Assembly (NCBI RefSeq): GCF_025972045.1
Contig: NZ_JAPDHX010000001.1
Coordinates: forward strand, 333,181 to 397,180
Direction: 5' to 3'
Origin: Micropruina sonneratiae
Lineage (GTDB): Bacteria > Actinomycetota > Actinomycetes > Propionibacteriales > Propionibacteriaceae
Length of the DNA: 64,000 nt
Below the pieces are notes generated by a model. The model did not search any database. It was not told the DNA's origin and saw nothing but the letters and a program-made list of their open reading frames with translations. The position numbers were made by a program, and so were the translations under genes. Below, one piece after another: positions 44,423-53,645 of the stretch. Position 1 is the first letter of the stretch; each line of letters opens with the position of its first letter.

Positions 44423-45694
44423 GTGCCCTCCACCTCGTCGATCTTCGTCTCCCGCATCAAGGGGCTGCCGATGCTGGACGCCACCGGCGACCAGGTCGGC
44501 AAGGTGCGCGACGTCGTGTTGCAGAACCGCCCCGGCAAGCGTGCGCCACGGGTGAAAGGCCTCGTCGTGGAGCTGTTCGCGCTGCGGCGGATCTTCTTCC
44601 CGATGGAGCGGGTGCATTCCGTCGACCCCAACCAGGTGATCATCTCCGGGGTGGTGAACACCCGGCGCTTCGAGCCCCGTGAGGGCGAGAGCCTGGCCAT
44701 CGAGGACCTGTTCGACCGGACGGTGTTCCGACGCGCCAGCCCCGAGCCGTACACGATCTACGACCTGGCCATCCGGCAGGCGCGGCCGCGCGACTGGGAG
44801 CTGTCCGACGTGGCCCTGCGCGACCAGGCGCGGCGGCGGCCCTTCAGCAAGCCGCACATCACCATCGTCGCCTGGGACGAGGTACCCAGCTTCACGCTGA
44901 TTCCCGGCCGAGGCTCCGAGCAGGTGCTCGCCGAGTTGTCCGAGATGAAGCCGGCCGACGTGGCCCGCGAGTTGCACGACATGGATCCGCGGCGCCGAGC
45001 CGAGGTGGTCAAGGCGATGGACGACGAGTTACTCGCCGAGGCCCTGGAGGAACTGCCCGAGGACGAACAGGTCGAGGTGATCCAGTCGCTGGAGGCCGAG
45101 CGGGCCGCCGACGTGCTGGAGGAGATGGATCCCGACGACGCCGCCGACCTGATCGCCGAGCTGGCGCCCGAGGTCGCCGAGGACATCCTGGAGCGGATGG
45201 AGCCCGAGGAGGCCGAAGACGTCCGCTCGCTGCTCACCTACGACGCCTCGACCGCGGGCGGCCTGATGACGCCCGAGCCGGTGATCCTGGCGCCGGACGC
45301 CACGGTGGCCGACGCCCTGGCGATGATGCGCAACGAGGAACTGCCGCCGGCGCTGGCCTGCCTCGCCTTCGTCTGCCGGACGCCGCTGGACACCCCGACC
45401 GGGCGGTTCCTGGGGGCGGTGCACATTCAGCGGTTGCTGCGCGAGCCTCCCTCGGTGCTGGCGGCGTCCCTGGTCGACAAGGGGATAACGCCGTTGACCC
45501 CGGCCTCGAACATCGCCCTGGTGGCGCGCTACTTCGCCACCTACGACCTGGTCTGCGCGCCGGTGGTCGACGAGGACAATCGGCTGCTCGGCGCGGTCAC
45601 CGTCGACGACGTGCTCGACCACATCCTGCCCAACGACTGGCGCGGCGTGCAGCTCGACCAGCTGAACGAGGGGGTCGCCGGTGTCCAGCGCTGA
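44423..45694 (+). CDS. PRC-like, MgtE-N and CBS domain protein
   Basis: A 423-residue cytoplasmic protein. An N-terminal PRC-barrel-like part (about 8-75: SRIKGLPMLDATGDQVGKVR) precedes a MgtE-N superhelix of acidic repeats (about 165-275: ELHDMDPRRRAEVVKAMDDE onward) and a pair of CBS motifs (about 285-410). There is no MgtE membrane channel domain, so this is a magnesium-sensor-like regulator rather than a transporter. The GTG at 44423 is the first start after tatB. The next gene begins 14 bp inside its end, showing tight coupling with the DUF1003 membrane protein. Confidence 0.85.
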   Translation: MPSTSSIFVSRIKGLPMLDATGDQVGKVRDVVLQNRPGKRAPRVKGLVVELFALRRIFFPMERVHSVDPNQVIISGVVNTRRFEPREGESLAIEDLFDRTVFRRASPEPYTIYDLAIRQARPRDWELSDVALRDQARRRPFSKPHITIVAWDEVPSFTLIPGRGSEQVLAELSEMKPADVARELHDMDPRRRAEVVKAMDDELLAEALEELPEDEQVEVIQSLEAERAADVLEEMDPDDAADLIAELAPEVAEDILERMEPEEAEDVRSLLTYDASTAGGLMTPEPVILAPDATVADALAMMRNEELPPALACLAFVCRTPLDTPTGRFLGAVHIQRLLREPPSVLAASLVDKGITPLTPASNIALVARYFATYDLVCAPVVDEDNRLLGAVTVDDVLDHILPNDWRGVQLDQLNEGVAGVQR

Positions 45695-46184
45695 CCGGCT
45701 CAACACCCCTGGCCGGGAGCGGCGCTGGCTGCCCCGGATGCGGATGGACGCAGAGGTGTTCGGCAGCTTCGCCGAGGGTTTCGCCCGGTTCATGGGCACC
45801 GCCAGTTTCCTGATCTGGATGTCGGTGCTGATCGTCGCCTGGATCGCCTGGAACCTGCTGGCCCCTGCCGACTGGGTGGTCGACCCGTTCCCGTTCATCT
45901 TCCTCACCCTGCTGCTGTCGCTGCAGGCGTCCTACGCCGCCCCGCTGATCCTGCTGGCGCAGAACCGGCAGGAGGCGCGCGAGCGGGTCAGCCTCGAGCA
46001 CGACCGCGAGGTGGCTGCCCAGGCCCGCGCCGACACCGACTTCCTGGCCCGCGAGATCGCCGCGCTGCGGATGCGGATCGGTGACCTGGCCACCCGAGAC
46101 TTCATCCGTTCCGAACTGCGGGATCTGCTCGAGGAGCTCGACAAGGACCGGGAGGCCGACGGCAGGGACAAGCAGGCCCGCTGA
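45681..46184 (+). CDS. DUF1003 family membrane protein
   Basis: A 167-residue protein with two hydrophobic helices (SFLIWMSVLIVAWIAWNLL and FPFIFLTLLLSLQASYAAPL). The family pattern FMGTASFL, then FPFIFL, then APLILLAQNRQ is complete. A charged C-terminal coiled coil (about 100-165) follows. Function is unknown. The GTG start lies 14 bp inside the upstream gene, so it is probably translated with the CBS/MgtE-N protein and may form the membrane partner of that regulator (inference). Confidence 0.88.
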   Translation: MSSADRLNTPGRERRWLPRMRMDAEVFGSFAEGFARFMGTASFLIWMSVLIVAWIAWNLLAPADWVVDPFPFIFLTLLLSLQASYAAPLILLAQNRQEARERVSLEHDREVAAQARADTDFLAREIAALRMRIGDLATRDFIRSELRDLLEELDKDREADGRDKQAR

Positions 46185-46201
46185 GGGGCTGCCTGGACAG
46201 T

Positions 46202-46237
46202 GTGAGTCCGTCCATTGAGTTCAATGCTCAGACTCAC
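46202..46237. promoter_or_regulatory. Nested hairpin in the mrp leader
   Basis: GTGAGTC (46202-46208) pairs with GACTCAC (46231-46237), and within it ATTGAGTTCAAT (46214-46225) is itself a palindrome. It lies between DUF1003 and mrp and could be a terminator, operator or attenuator. Confidence 0.4.
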
Positions 46238-46328
46238 GGTGTCATTGGGCGGACCCGCACGTCTCGCCGGCACCGCCCTCGACCGGAACGGCGAAGGTGG
46301 CTCCAACGTCCGGAGTAGGGTGAATCCC

Positions 46329-47483
46329 ATGCCCGAGAACGAACTGCTGCATGCCGTCCAGGAGGCGCTGGCCGAGGTCATCGACCCCGAGATCAAGCGC
46401 CCGATCACGGAGCTCGGCATGGTCGAATCGCTGCGCGTCGACCACGACGATGTGGTGCACCTGACCGTGCTGCTGACCATCGCGGGCTGCCCGATGAAGA
46501 GCACCATCGAGCGTGACGTGACCGCCGCCGTGACCTCCGTCCCGGGGGTCTGCGGCATCGACCTCACCCTGGGCGCGATGACCGACGAGCAGCGCGCCGA
46601 GATGAAGAAGCAGCTGCGCGGCGGTGTCGCCGAACGGTCGATCCCATTCGCCGACCCGGGCAACCTGACCCAGGTCATCCTGGTCGCCTCCGGCAAGGGC
46701 GGCGTCGGCAAGTCGTCGGTCACGGTCAACCTGGCGCTGGCGTTGGCCGAGCAGGGCAAAAACGTCGGGGTCCTGGACGCCGACATCTACGGCCACTCGA
46801 TCCCGCAGATGCTGGGGGTGGCTGAGGAGACCCCGACATCGCTGGACGGGATGATCCTGCCGGTGCCCACGCTTGGGCTGAAGGTGATCTCGATGGGCAT
46901 GCTGAAGGCCAGTCGCGATCAGGTGATCGCGTGGCGCGGGCCGATCCTCGACCGGGCGCTGCACCAGTTGCTGTCCGACGTCTACTGGGGCGACCTGGAC
47001 TTCCTGTTGCTCGACCTGCCGCCAGGCACCGGTGACGTCGCCCTGTCGCTGGGACAGAAGCTGCCCAACGCCGAGGTGCTGGTGGTGACCACCCCCCAGC
47101 AGGCGGCCGCCGAGGTCGCCGAGCGGGCCGGCACGATGGCGTCGATGATGGACCAGAAGGTGATCGGCGTGGTCGAGAACATGAGCTACCTCGACGTCGA
47201 CTGCCCGCACTGCGGGCACAGCCACCGCGTCGACGTCTTCGGCTCCGGCGGCGGCGCCGAGGTGGCCAGCACGTTGACCACCCGGCTCGGCTACGACATC
47301 CGGCTGCTGGCCGAGATCCCGCTCGACCCCGCCGTCCGGGTCGGTGGCGACGAGGGCTTGCCTGTCGTGGTCGGCGAGGCGGGACGTCCGTCGGCGGTGG
47401 CACTCACCGAGTTGGCGACCATGCTGGCCCAGCGGCGCCGCTCGCTGGCCGGCCGGTCGCTCAATCTGACCCCGGTTGGTTAG
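46329..47483 (+). CDS. mrp: Mrp/NBP35-type iron-sulfur cluster carrier ATPase
   Basis: A 384-residue protein that binds and transfers Fe-S clusters. An N-terminal MIP18/DUF59 domain (residues 1-95, EVIDPEIKRPITELGMV) is fused to a P-loop ATPase with deviant Walker A SGKGGVGKSSVTVNLA, Switch I DADIYGHS, and LLDLPPGTGD. The cluster-binding pair is in DCPHCGHSH (CxxC). The ATG at 46329 matches the family start. A strong bidirectional terminator follows. The position after DUF1003 recalls the mycobacterial order. Confidence 0.94.
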   Translation: MPENELLHAVQEALAEVIDPEIKRPITELGMVESLRVDHDDVVHLTVLLTIAGCPMKSTIERDVTAAVTSVPGVCGIDLTLGAMTDEQRAEMKKQLRGGVAERSIPFADPGNLTQVILVASGKGGVGKSSVTVNLALALAEQGKNVGVLDADIYGHSIPQMLGVAEETPTSLDGMILPVPTLGLKVISMGMLKASRDQVIAWRGPILDRALHQLLSDVYWGDLDFLLLDLPPGTGDVALSLGQKLPNAEVLVVTTPQQAAAEVAERAGTMASMMDQKVIGVVENMSYLDVDCPHCGHSHRVDVFGSGGGAEVASTLTTRLGYDIRLLAEIPLDPAVRVGGDEGLPVVVGEAGRPSAVALTELATMLAQRRRSLAGRSLNLTPVG

Positions 47484-47500
47484 GACGCCGTGCACGTCCA

Positions 47501-47534
47501 CGGGGGCCCAGCCTGAGTACAGGCTGGGCCCCCG
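47501..47534. terminator. Strong bidirectional terminator after mrp
   Basis: CGGGGGCCCAGCCT and its exact complement form a perfect 14-bp stem around GAGTAC, between the convergent mrp and universal stress protein genes. Confidence 0.9.
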
Positions 47535-47548
47535 CTGTCGCACGTGGC

Positions 47549-48061
47549 TCAGAGTCCGGCAGCAGCGTCCTCGGGCACCTCGAGATCCTCGCCCGGATTG
47601 ATCTCCGGCCGGACGATCAGCACATCGCAACCGGCCCGCTTGAGCACTTCCTCGGCGGTGGATCCGAGCAGCCGATCGACCAGCGTGCGGTCCTGCACCG
47701 AACCCAGCACGATCAAGTCGGCCCGCTGCTCGACGGCTGTGGCAACCAGGACCTCAGCCGGCTCGCCATCGATCAGCAGGGCGGCGGTCACCGTGGCGCC
47801 CTCGGCGCCGGCCACGATCATCGCCTCACTCAGCGCCTGGCTTGCCGCGTTCCGTCCGAGCACCTGTCCGATGCGGGTATCTCCGCCGAGGGTGGTGACG
47901 TTCTTGGCCTCGTCCCGGCGTGACAGCCTGGAGTAGGCGCAGGCGATCACCAGGTTGGCGTCGTCGTGCCTGGCCAGCCAGGCGGCGCGTCCGACGGTGG
48001 GTCCGGCCAGCGACGAGCCGTCGGTTCCCACCACAATTGTTCGATAGTCCTTCATGCTCAT
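47549..48061 (-). CDS. Universal stress protein (UspA family)
   Basis: A 170-residue cytoplasmic UspA-domain protein. TIVVGTDGSSLAG marks the first strand and loop. The ATP-binding signature appears as LGSVQDRTLVDRLLGSTAEE, followed by CDVLIVRP. The ATP-binding type is therefore likely. The ATG at 48061 has AAGGAG eight bases upstream, preferred over GTG 48070. It is the third gene after the SRPBCC and MFS genes on the same strand, 15 bp from the MFS stop, so it is probably in one operon with them. Confidence 0.88.
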   Translation of the reverse strand: MSMKDYRTIVVGTDGSSLAGPTVGRAAWLARHDDANLVIACAYSRLSRRDEAKNVTTLGGDTRIGQVLGRNAASQALSEAMIVAGAEGATVTAALLIDGEPAEVLVATAVEQRADLIVLGSVQDRTLVDRLLGSTAEEVLKRAGCDVLIVRPEINPGEDLEVPEDAAAGL

Positions 48062-48076
48062 CGAGCTCACTCCTTG

Positions 48077-49447
48077 TCAGTGCCCGGCCATCGGCATGGC
48101 GGCCACGTCGTCGACGTCCCGGACGGCCCTGGGCTCCTTGATCCAGAGCATCACCACAGCTGCGATCGCCAGGAAGGCCGCCGCGAACAGCAGCGCATTG
48201 CCGGGGTTGTTGCCGAGCAGGGTGCTGTAGATCCAGCCGAAGCTGACCGACTCGATCAGCATCGGGATCACGATCATCATGTTGATGATGCCCATGTAGA
48301 CGCCGAGCCGGGTGGAGGGGACCATCCGCACGGCCATGATGTAGGGCACGCCCATGATGGACGCCCAGGCGATGCCGAAGCCGATCATCGGAATGAAGAT
48401 CAGGTACTGGTTGGTCAGGAACGGCACCGTGGCAAGGCCGGCTGCCGCCAGCAGCAGGCAGGCGCAGTGCACCAGCTTCGCGCCACGCTTGCGGGCGAAG
48501 GCGACCAGTCCGAACGCGACGCAGAACGTCACGATGTTGTACCAGCCGTTCACCAGGCCGGTCCAGGCGACCGCTTCCTCCTTGCCGTCGTCGGTCTGCG
48601 GGAACATGTTCTGCGCGACGGTGAGTGCGATGAACTGCCAATAAATGGACAGGCCGTACCACTGGAAGAAGTAGACCAAGGCCAGCTTGCGAAGCTCGAC
48701 CGGCATGTCCCGGATGGCTTCTCCGATCTCGGACAATGCCGCGCCGAAGCCGCCCTTCTTGGCGCGCAGCGCAGCCAGTTCCTCGGGGCTGGGCGGGATC
48801 TCGGGCGTGCGCAGGATGGAGATCAGCACCGATCCGATCGAGCAGACCGCGCCGAGCATGAACGAACCCAGCACCCAGTAGGGGATGCCTGCCGCGGTCC
48901 CGCCCTCGATGAACTTCTGAAAGACGAACAGCGAGACATTGGCCAAGGTGATGCCGAGGCCGGTGAAGAACGACTGGGCGAGGAAGCCCTTACCCAACTG
49001 TGAGGGTGGCAACTTGTCGGCGATGAACGCGCGGTAGGGCTCCATCGCGGTGTTGTTGCTGGCGTCCAGCAGCCACAGCAGCAGCACGGCCATCCACACC
49101 GCCGTGACGAACGGGAACAGGAACAGGCAGAGGCTGCAGCCGATAGCGCCGATCAGGAAGAACGGCTTGCGGCGTCCCCAGCGCGGGCTCCAGGTCCGGT
49201 CCGACAGTGCCCCGATCAGCGGCTGGATCAGCAGGCCGGTGATCGGTCCGGCCAGATTGAGGATCGGCAGGTCCTCCGGGTTGGCGCCGAGGAACTCGTA
49301 GACCGGGTTCACCGCGGTCTGCTGCATACCGAAGCTGTACTGGATACCGAAGAAGCCGAAGTTCATCACCAGGATCTGCGGCATTGTCATCAGCGGCTTG
49401 GTCCGCACGATGCTGGCGTTCTGGACGTTTGCTGCATCCGTGCTCAT
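48077..49447 (-). CDS. MFS transporter, GPH/sucrose-symporter-like
   Basis: A 456-residue, 12-helix transporter. The features [40 protein letters not shown] and the helix [20 protein letters not shown] are typical of sugar:cation symporters of the GPH/SLC45 type that carry sucrose, maltose or related sugars. It starts four bases inside the SRPBCC gene (ATGA overlap). A LacI regulator is divergent 0.7 kb away, which supports sugar uptake. The substrate is not determined. Confidence 0.85.
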   Translation of the reverse strand: MSTDAANVQNASIVRTKPLMTMPQILVMNFGFFGIQYSFGMQQTAVNPVYEFLGANPEDLPILNLAGPITGLLIQPLIGALSDRTWSPRWGRRKPFFLIGAIGCSLCLFLFPFVTAVWMAVLLLWLLDASNNTAMEPYRAFIADKLPPSQLGKGFLAQSFFTGLGITLANVSLFVFQKFIEGGTAAGIPYWVLGSFMLGAVCSIGSVLISILRTPEIPPSPEELAALRAKKGGFGAALSEIGEAIRDMPVELRKLALVYFFQWYGLSIYWQFIALTVAQNMFPQTDDGKEEAVAWTGLVNGWYNIVTFCVAFGLVAFARKRGAKLVHCACLLLAAAGLATVPFLTNQYLIFIPMIGFGIAWASIMGVPYIMAVRMVPSTRLGVYMGIINMMIVIPMLIESVSFGWIYSTLLGNNPGNALLFAAAFLAIAAVVMLWIKEPRAVRDVDDVAAMPMAGH

Positions 49448-49917
49448 TGGGCACCTCCCCCGGTGCGAGCCAGGTAGTCGGCCAATCTGGTCATTTCCTT
49501 CTCCCAGCCCTCGCCGTGCCAACCGGCCACGTCGGGTTCGTAGGGGCCCTGGATGATGCGCACCAGGGTGTTGTCACGTCCCATCCGGGTGAACTCGACG
49601 CGCAACTCGAGCGGGACGGTGGGGTCGATGCCGGGGTCGCCGGTGATGGTCTCGCGCGAGACGAACACGTCCGGCTCGAAGTACTCGGTGTAGACCCCGT
49701 CGGTGCCGACCCGTGTGGTCGGGTCGGCGTCCCGCACCTTCACGTGGAAGTGCCGGCCACCCAGAGCCAGTTCGCCTCGCACGCTCTCGGCCTCGACATG
49801 CCAGCCGGGCGAACCCCGCCACTGGGCCAACTCCTCCGGTCTGGTCCACGCCTGGAAGACCCGCGCGCGGGGGGCGTTGAACTCCCGCTCGACGGTCACG
49901 ATAACATTCGCTGTCAC
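49444..49917 (-). CDS. SRPBCC (AHSA1-type) domain protein
   Basis: A 157-residue START-like protein. VEREFNAPRARVFQAWTRPE and the late HGEGWEKEMTRLADYLA bracket the hydrophobic cavity fold typical of AHSA1/SRPBCC members, which bind small hydrophobic ligands. The GTG at 49917 is preferred because AAAGAGGTGG lies just upstream; a longer frame to 50010 lacks that site. It is the first gene of the SRPBCC-MFS-Usp operon. Its role there is unknown. Confidence 0.82.
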   Translation of the reverse strand: MTANVIVTVEREFNAPRARVFQAWTRPEELAQWRGSPGWHVEAESVRGELALGGRHFHVKVRDADPTTRVGTDGVYTEYFEPDVFVSRETITGDPGIDPTVPLELRVEFTRMGRDNTLVRIIQGPYEPDVAGWHGEGWEKEMTRLADYLARTGGGAQ

Positions 49918-49958
49918 ACGCCACCTCTTTGTGCGTTGGAGCTGCAACGGCGTGTGCA

Positions 49959-50043
49959 TTTGCGCAGGCTCGTCCAGCCAGAGTGAAACTTTGCAGTGAG
50001 AGTGTGGCACGGAGGGGCACTCCTGCGCGATAGTCTGCGCAAA
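49959..50043. promoter_or_regulatory. Paired TTTGCGCAG operator-like sites
   Basis: TTTGCGCAG at 49959-49967 and its exact complement CTGCGCAAA at 50035-50043 lie 67 bp apart in the shared upstream region of the SRPBCC operon and the lacI gene. Each has a CG-centred TGCGCA dyad, as LacI-family sites do. These would be natural sites for the adjacent repressor. Confidence 0.45.
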
Positions 50044-50161
50044 ATTGCGGGGCCCTTCTTGCCCACTCGGCTACCTGAGGGCATCATGTGAGGCTGGCGA
50101 GCGGCATCAGGTCCGCAGGTCCCGGCCCTGGTGCGGGCAGGCTGACGAATAGGCTGGCAGG

Positions 50162-51277
50162 GTGATTGACGACGGCGTGGGCGCAGGGCCCGGTTCGGGC
50201 ACGATGCCCCCCGGGCCGTCCGGGTCCCGCCTCCGACGCGCCAGCTTGGCCGACGTGGCGTTGCAGGCCGGTGTCTCGGTGGCCACCGCGTCTCGCTCGC
50301 TGCGGGGGGTCGATCGCGTCGCGACGGCGACCCGCGACCGGGTGCTGGATGCGGCGAACGAGCTCAACTACCAGCAGGTGACCCGCGCGCTGCCGGAGCC
50401 CGATCGCCCGCACACGCGCACGGTCGCCGTGATCGTGCCATTCTTCGCGCGCTGGTTCTTCTCCACCGTGACCGACGCGGCGCTCTCCCACCTGCGCGCA
50501 CACGACTGCGACGTGCTGCTCTATCACCTGGGCAGTGCCGATGTGCGCGACGACTTCCTCACCAGGATCCCGTTGAGCGGGCGGGTCGACGGCATCCTGT
50601 CGCTGTCGATGCCGCTCACCGAGCAGCACACGTTGACGCTGCGGGCGCTGGGGCTGCCGCTGGTCAGCGTGGGCTCCCAGGTCGCGGGCTGCCCCTCGGT
50701 GGGCATCGACGATGTGGCTACCGCGGCCACCGCGGTCGATCACCTGCTCAATCTGGGCCACCAGCGGATCGGCTGGATTTCCGGCAGGGCCGACGATCCC
50801 CGATTCGAGTTCAGCAGCTCGTTGGAGCGCCGCCTCGGTTACGAGCAGGCGCTCGGCCGGGCGGGTCTCGAGTTCGACCCGCAGCTGGTGGTCGAGGGCT
50901 GCCACGGCATCAAGGGAGGCGTCGCCGCCATGGAAGAGTTGCTGGGACGCCCCGGCCTGCCGACCGCCGTGGTGGCGGAGTTCGACGAGTTGGCGATCGG
51001 TGCCCTGTGGACACTGGGACGGGCAGGGCTCCGGGTTCCCCACGACGTCTCGGTCATGGGTATCGACGACATGGACATGGCCCAGTACGTCAACCTCACC
51101 ACCGTCGCGCAGGACGTGGCGGCCCAGGGACGTCATGCCGCCGCCGAACTCCTGCGGATGATGTCGGGAGAAGCCAATCCGGAGGGGGGTGCTCGGCACA
51201 CGCTGCAGGCCACCCGGCTGGTGCTGCGCGACAGCACGGCACCGCCTCGATCCGACCGGCGCTCCGGCGCATCCTGA
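50162..51277 (+). CDS. LacI-family transcriptional regulator
   Basis: A 371-residue regulator. An N-terminal helix-turn-helix ([20 protein letters not shown], with hinge helix near [10 protein letters not shown]) precedes a periplasmic-binding-type sensor domain (from about residue 80: [20 protein letters not shown]) ending in [18 protein letters not shown]. It should repress sugar genes until an inducer binds. GTG 50162 gives about 25 extra residues before the HTH; ATG 50204 is an alternative. It is divergent from the SRPBCC-MFS-Usp operon, which is the likely target. Confidence 0.88.
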   Translation: MIDDGVGAGPGSGTMPPGPSGSRLRRASLADVALQAGVSVATASRSLRGVDRVATATRDRVLDAANELNYQQVTRALPEPDRPHTRTVAVIVPFFARWFFSTVTDAALSHLRAHDCDVLLYHLGSADVRDDFLTRIPLSGRVDGILSLSMPLTEQHTLTLRALGLPLVSVGSQVAGCPSVGIDDVATAATAVDHLLNLGHQRIGWISGRADDPRFEFSSSLERRLGYEQALGRAGLEFDPQLVVEGCHGIKGGVAAMEELLGRPGLPTAVVAEFDELAIGALWTLGRAGLRVPHDVSVMGIDDMDMAQYVNLTTVAQDVAAQGRHAAAELLRMMSGEANPEGGARHTLQATRLVLRDSTAPPRSDRRSGAS

Positions 51278-51425
51278 GCCCCGGCGGCCGTCGTTGCGAT
51301 GCACAGCGGTCTCACAGCCGTGCGGGGGAATGACTTCAAGGTCGGCTGTGCTGACAATGGTGAGGCGTCCGGACGGTCCGGGCGCACGTCCGGCCCCCGT
51401 TTGGCCGGTCAACGAAAGGCCCGTG

Positions 51426-52400
51426 ATGACCCAGCCCAACCCACGGCTCAGTTCACTGTTCGAGTTGGAGTATCCGCAGTCGGTGGGTGTCTACGACAGC
51501 TACCCGCAGGCCCAGGCGGCGGTTGATTTTCTCGCCGACGCGAAGTTCGCGGTGCAGAACCTCGCCATCGTCGGGACCGATCTCAAGTCGGTCGAGCGGG
51601 TGACCGGACGCCGAAACTGGGGCACGGTGCTGGTCACCGGGCTGCAGAGCGGCGTCTCCACCGGCCTGATGGTGGCGCTGATCCTGTGGTTCCTGCAGCC
51701 CAGCACCAACCCGCTGGCCCTGCTTCCCGGTGCGTTGTTGATCGGCATCCTGATCGGCATGGCGTTCGCTGCCATCGGCTATGCCGCGTCGCGCGGCAAG
51801 CGTGACTTCAACTCGATCAGCCAGACGGTGGCCAACAAGTACGAGGTGTTGTGCGAACACAAGGTGGCCGGCCAGGCCCGCGAGATCCTGGCCACGTCGC
51901 CCGGCGCCCGGGCGGCCGCCTTCGACCCGCGCAACGCCCAGCAGCAGCCGTGGCAGCAGGGCGCGGCCGGCCAGGGCGCGGCTGGTGCCGGCTGGGGACA
52001 GCAGCCGGGGCCCTACGCTGCCCAGCAGCCCGAGCAGTACGGCAGTCAGCAGTCGGGGCAGCCCTACGGTCAGCAGTCCTACGGTGAGCAGCAGCCGTCC
52101 GGCCAGCCCTACGGCCAGCAGCCGTCCGGCCAGCCCTACGGCCAGCAGCCCTACGGGCAGGTCTATGACCTGCAGGGCTACGACCAGCAGGGCTACGGCG
52201 CCGGGTACTCCGGCCAGCCGCCGGAGAGCCGGCAACCCGACGCGTCCCGGCCCGAGAACGTGAACCCGGCGGAGGCCGGCGCGAACCCGCCTGAGCCCGA
52301 CGAGCATCAGCCGGAGGTGTCCGAGCCGGAGCAGTCCGGCGATGCGCCGGCGTCCGGGTCGGAATCGCCCGAGGGGGAGCGCCCGCGCGACGAGCGCTGA
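51426..52400 (+). CDS. General stress protein 17M-like membrane protein with disordered QPYG-rich tail
   Basis: A 324-residue protein. The first 70 residues ([20 protein letters not shown] and [17 protein letters not shown]) match the GSP17M/YflT domain. Two hydrophobic helices follow ([16 protein letters not shown] and [20 protein letters not shown]). From about residue 165 on, the chain is low-complexity: first Gln/Gly/Tyr/Pro repeats such as GQPYGQQ, then an acidic Pro/Glu tail. The tail is probably disordered and cytoplasmic. It is convergent with an RDD protein that has a similar disordered region. Function is unknown; stress response is inferred from the domain only. Confidence 0.8.
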   Translation: MTQPNPRLSSLFELEYPQSVGVYDSYPQAQAAVDFLADAKFAVQNLAIVGTDLKSVERVTGRRNWGTVLVTGLQSGVSTGLMVALILWFLQPSTNPLALLPGALLIGILIGMAFAAIGYAASRGKRDFNSISQTVANKYEVLCEHKVAGQAREILATSPGARAAAFDPRNAQQQPWQQGAAGQGAAGAGWGQQPGPYAAQQPEQYGSQQSGQPYGQQSYGEQQPSGQPYGQQPSGQPYGQQPYGQVYDLQGYDQQGYGAGYSGQPPESRQPDASRPENVNPAEAGANPPEPDEHQPEVSEPEQSGDAPASGSESPEGERPRDER

Positions 52401-52458
52401 TCGGCCCGACGAGCGGCCCGTCGGCGTTGCGGAGTGCCTGACTAGCGGGGCACCGGAA

Positions 52459-53547
52459 TCAGAACTGCTGCTGCGGCGGCTGCTGGTTCTGCTCGTCGAT
52501 GACGACGGTCTTGGCGATCTTGTCGGCGAACGTCTGCTTCTTGGCGTCCCACAGCGGGAACAGGAAGCCGATGAGGCAGATCGAGTCGAGGAAGTGCGCC
52601 ACCGCCCGCAGGATGGCGGTGTTCTGCGGCGGGGTCTGACCGGTGTCCTCCATGACCACCCGGACCTTGGCGATCTTGTGGCCGAAGGAGTAGCCGGTCG
52701 TGGCCACCCGGTAGCCGGTGTTGTAGGCCAACCAGCCGACGGAAAGCAGTGTCGAGATCAGGTTGGCGCCGTACTCACCGTTGGGCATCAGCACGTTGAT
52801 CAACAGGCCGATGACGATCGCGGGGCCGACGAAGTCGACCAGGGCGCCGAGCGCGCGCCGTCCCCAGGTCGCCAGCACGGGACCGCCGCCGTAGGGGTTG
52901 GGCTGGTAGCCGCCGCCCTGGGCGCCGTACGGGCTGGGGGCGCCGTAGGGACCAGGAGTGCCGAACTGACCCGGAGCCCCGTACTGGCCGCCGGCGTTCG
53001 GGTCGTAGCCCGGCTGCTGGCCGTAGCCGGGCTGCTGGCCGTAGCCGGGCTGCTGGCCGTAGGCGTCCTGGGTGGGTGCACCGTAGGACGGGGTTTGGCC
53101 GAACGACTGGTCGGGCGTGCTGGGCGCCTGGCCGTAGCCGGGTTGCTGGCCGTAGCCGCCGACGGGGTCATTGCCGGAGGGGGCGGAGTAGCCCTGCTGC
53201 TGGCCGTAGCCGCCGGCGGGGTCACTGCCGGAGGGGGCGGAGTAGCCCTGCTGCTGGCCGTAACCGCCGGCGGGGTCGGCACCCGAGGAGCCGGATGGTG
53301 CGGCCGGCTGGCCACCGTCCCACGAGGGCGGGTTGTACCCGGTCCCCTGACCCGGCGCCGAATAGCCGGGCGGGTTGTAGCCGCCGCCGGCCGGGGCGTC
53401 CGAGCCGCTGGCACCCGATGGCGCGGGCTGTCCGGAGTCGTTGCCGGGCGGGGTGTAGCCGGGAGGCGTGTAACCGGGCGTCGAAGCACCCTGGTCGGAG
53501 CCGGAATCCTCGGGCTTGGGATCGTTGTTCCACGTCTGGTTGCTCAC
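52459..53547 (-). CDS. RDD-family membrane protein with long PGYGQQ-rich N-terminal region
   Basis: A 362-residue protein. The first 210 residues are Gly/Tyr/Gln/Pro-rich repeats (for example GYGQQPGYGQQPGY), probably disordered and cytoplasmic. The C-terminal 140 residues form an RDD domain of three helices starting at ATWGRRALGALVDFVGPAIV, with YNTGYRVATTGYSFGHKIAK and FLDSICLIGFLFPLWDAKKQ. RDD proteins include a few sodium-proton antiporters, but most are uncharacterised. Convergent with the GSP17M-like gene, 58 bp apart. Confidence 0.85.
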   Translation of the reverse strand: MSNQTWNNDPKPEDSGSDQGASTPGYTPPGYTPPGNDSGQPAPSGASGSDAPAGGGYNPPGYSAPGQGTGYNPPSWDGGQPAAPSGSSGADPAGGYGQQQGYSAPSGSDPAGGYGQQQGYSAPSGNDPVGGYGQQPGYGQAPSTPDQSFGQTPSYGAPTQDAYGQQPGYGQQPGYGQQPGYDPNAGGQYGAPGQFGTPGPYGAPSPYGAQGGGYQPNPYGGGPVLATWGRRALGALVDFVGPAIVIGLLINVLMPNGEYGANLISTLLSVGWLAYNTGYRVATTGYSFGHKIAKVRVVMEDTGQTPPQNTAILRAVAHFLDSICLIGFLFPLWDAKKQTFADKIAKTVVIDEQNQQPPQQQF

Positions 53548-53645
53548 GTGTCTCTCCTGGGTTGAGATCAGGTGCAGCCGATCCTATGGCTGGGAAGGCC
53601 ACTGGAGCCCAGTCTCGGAGCGCGACACCGAGGAATAATGGCGCC

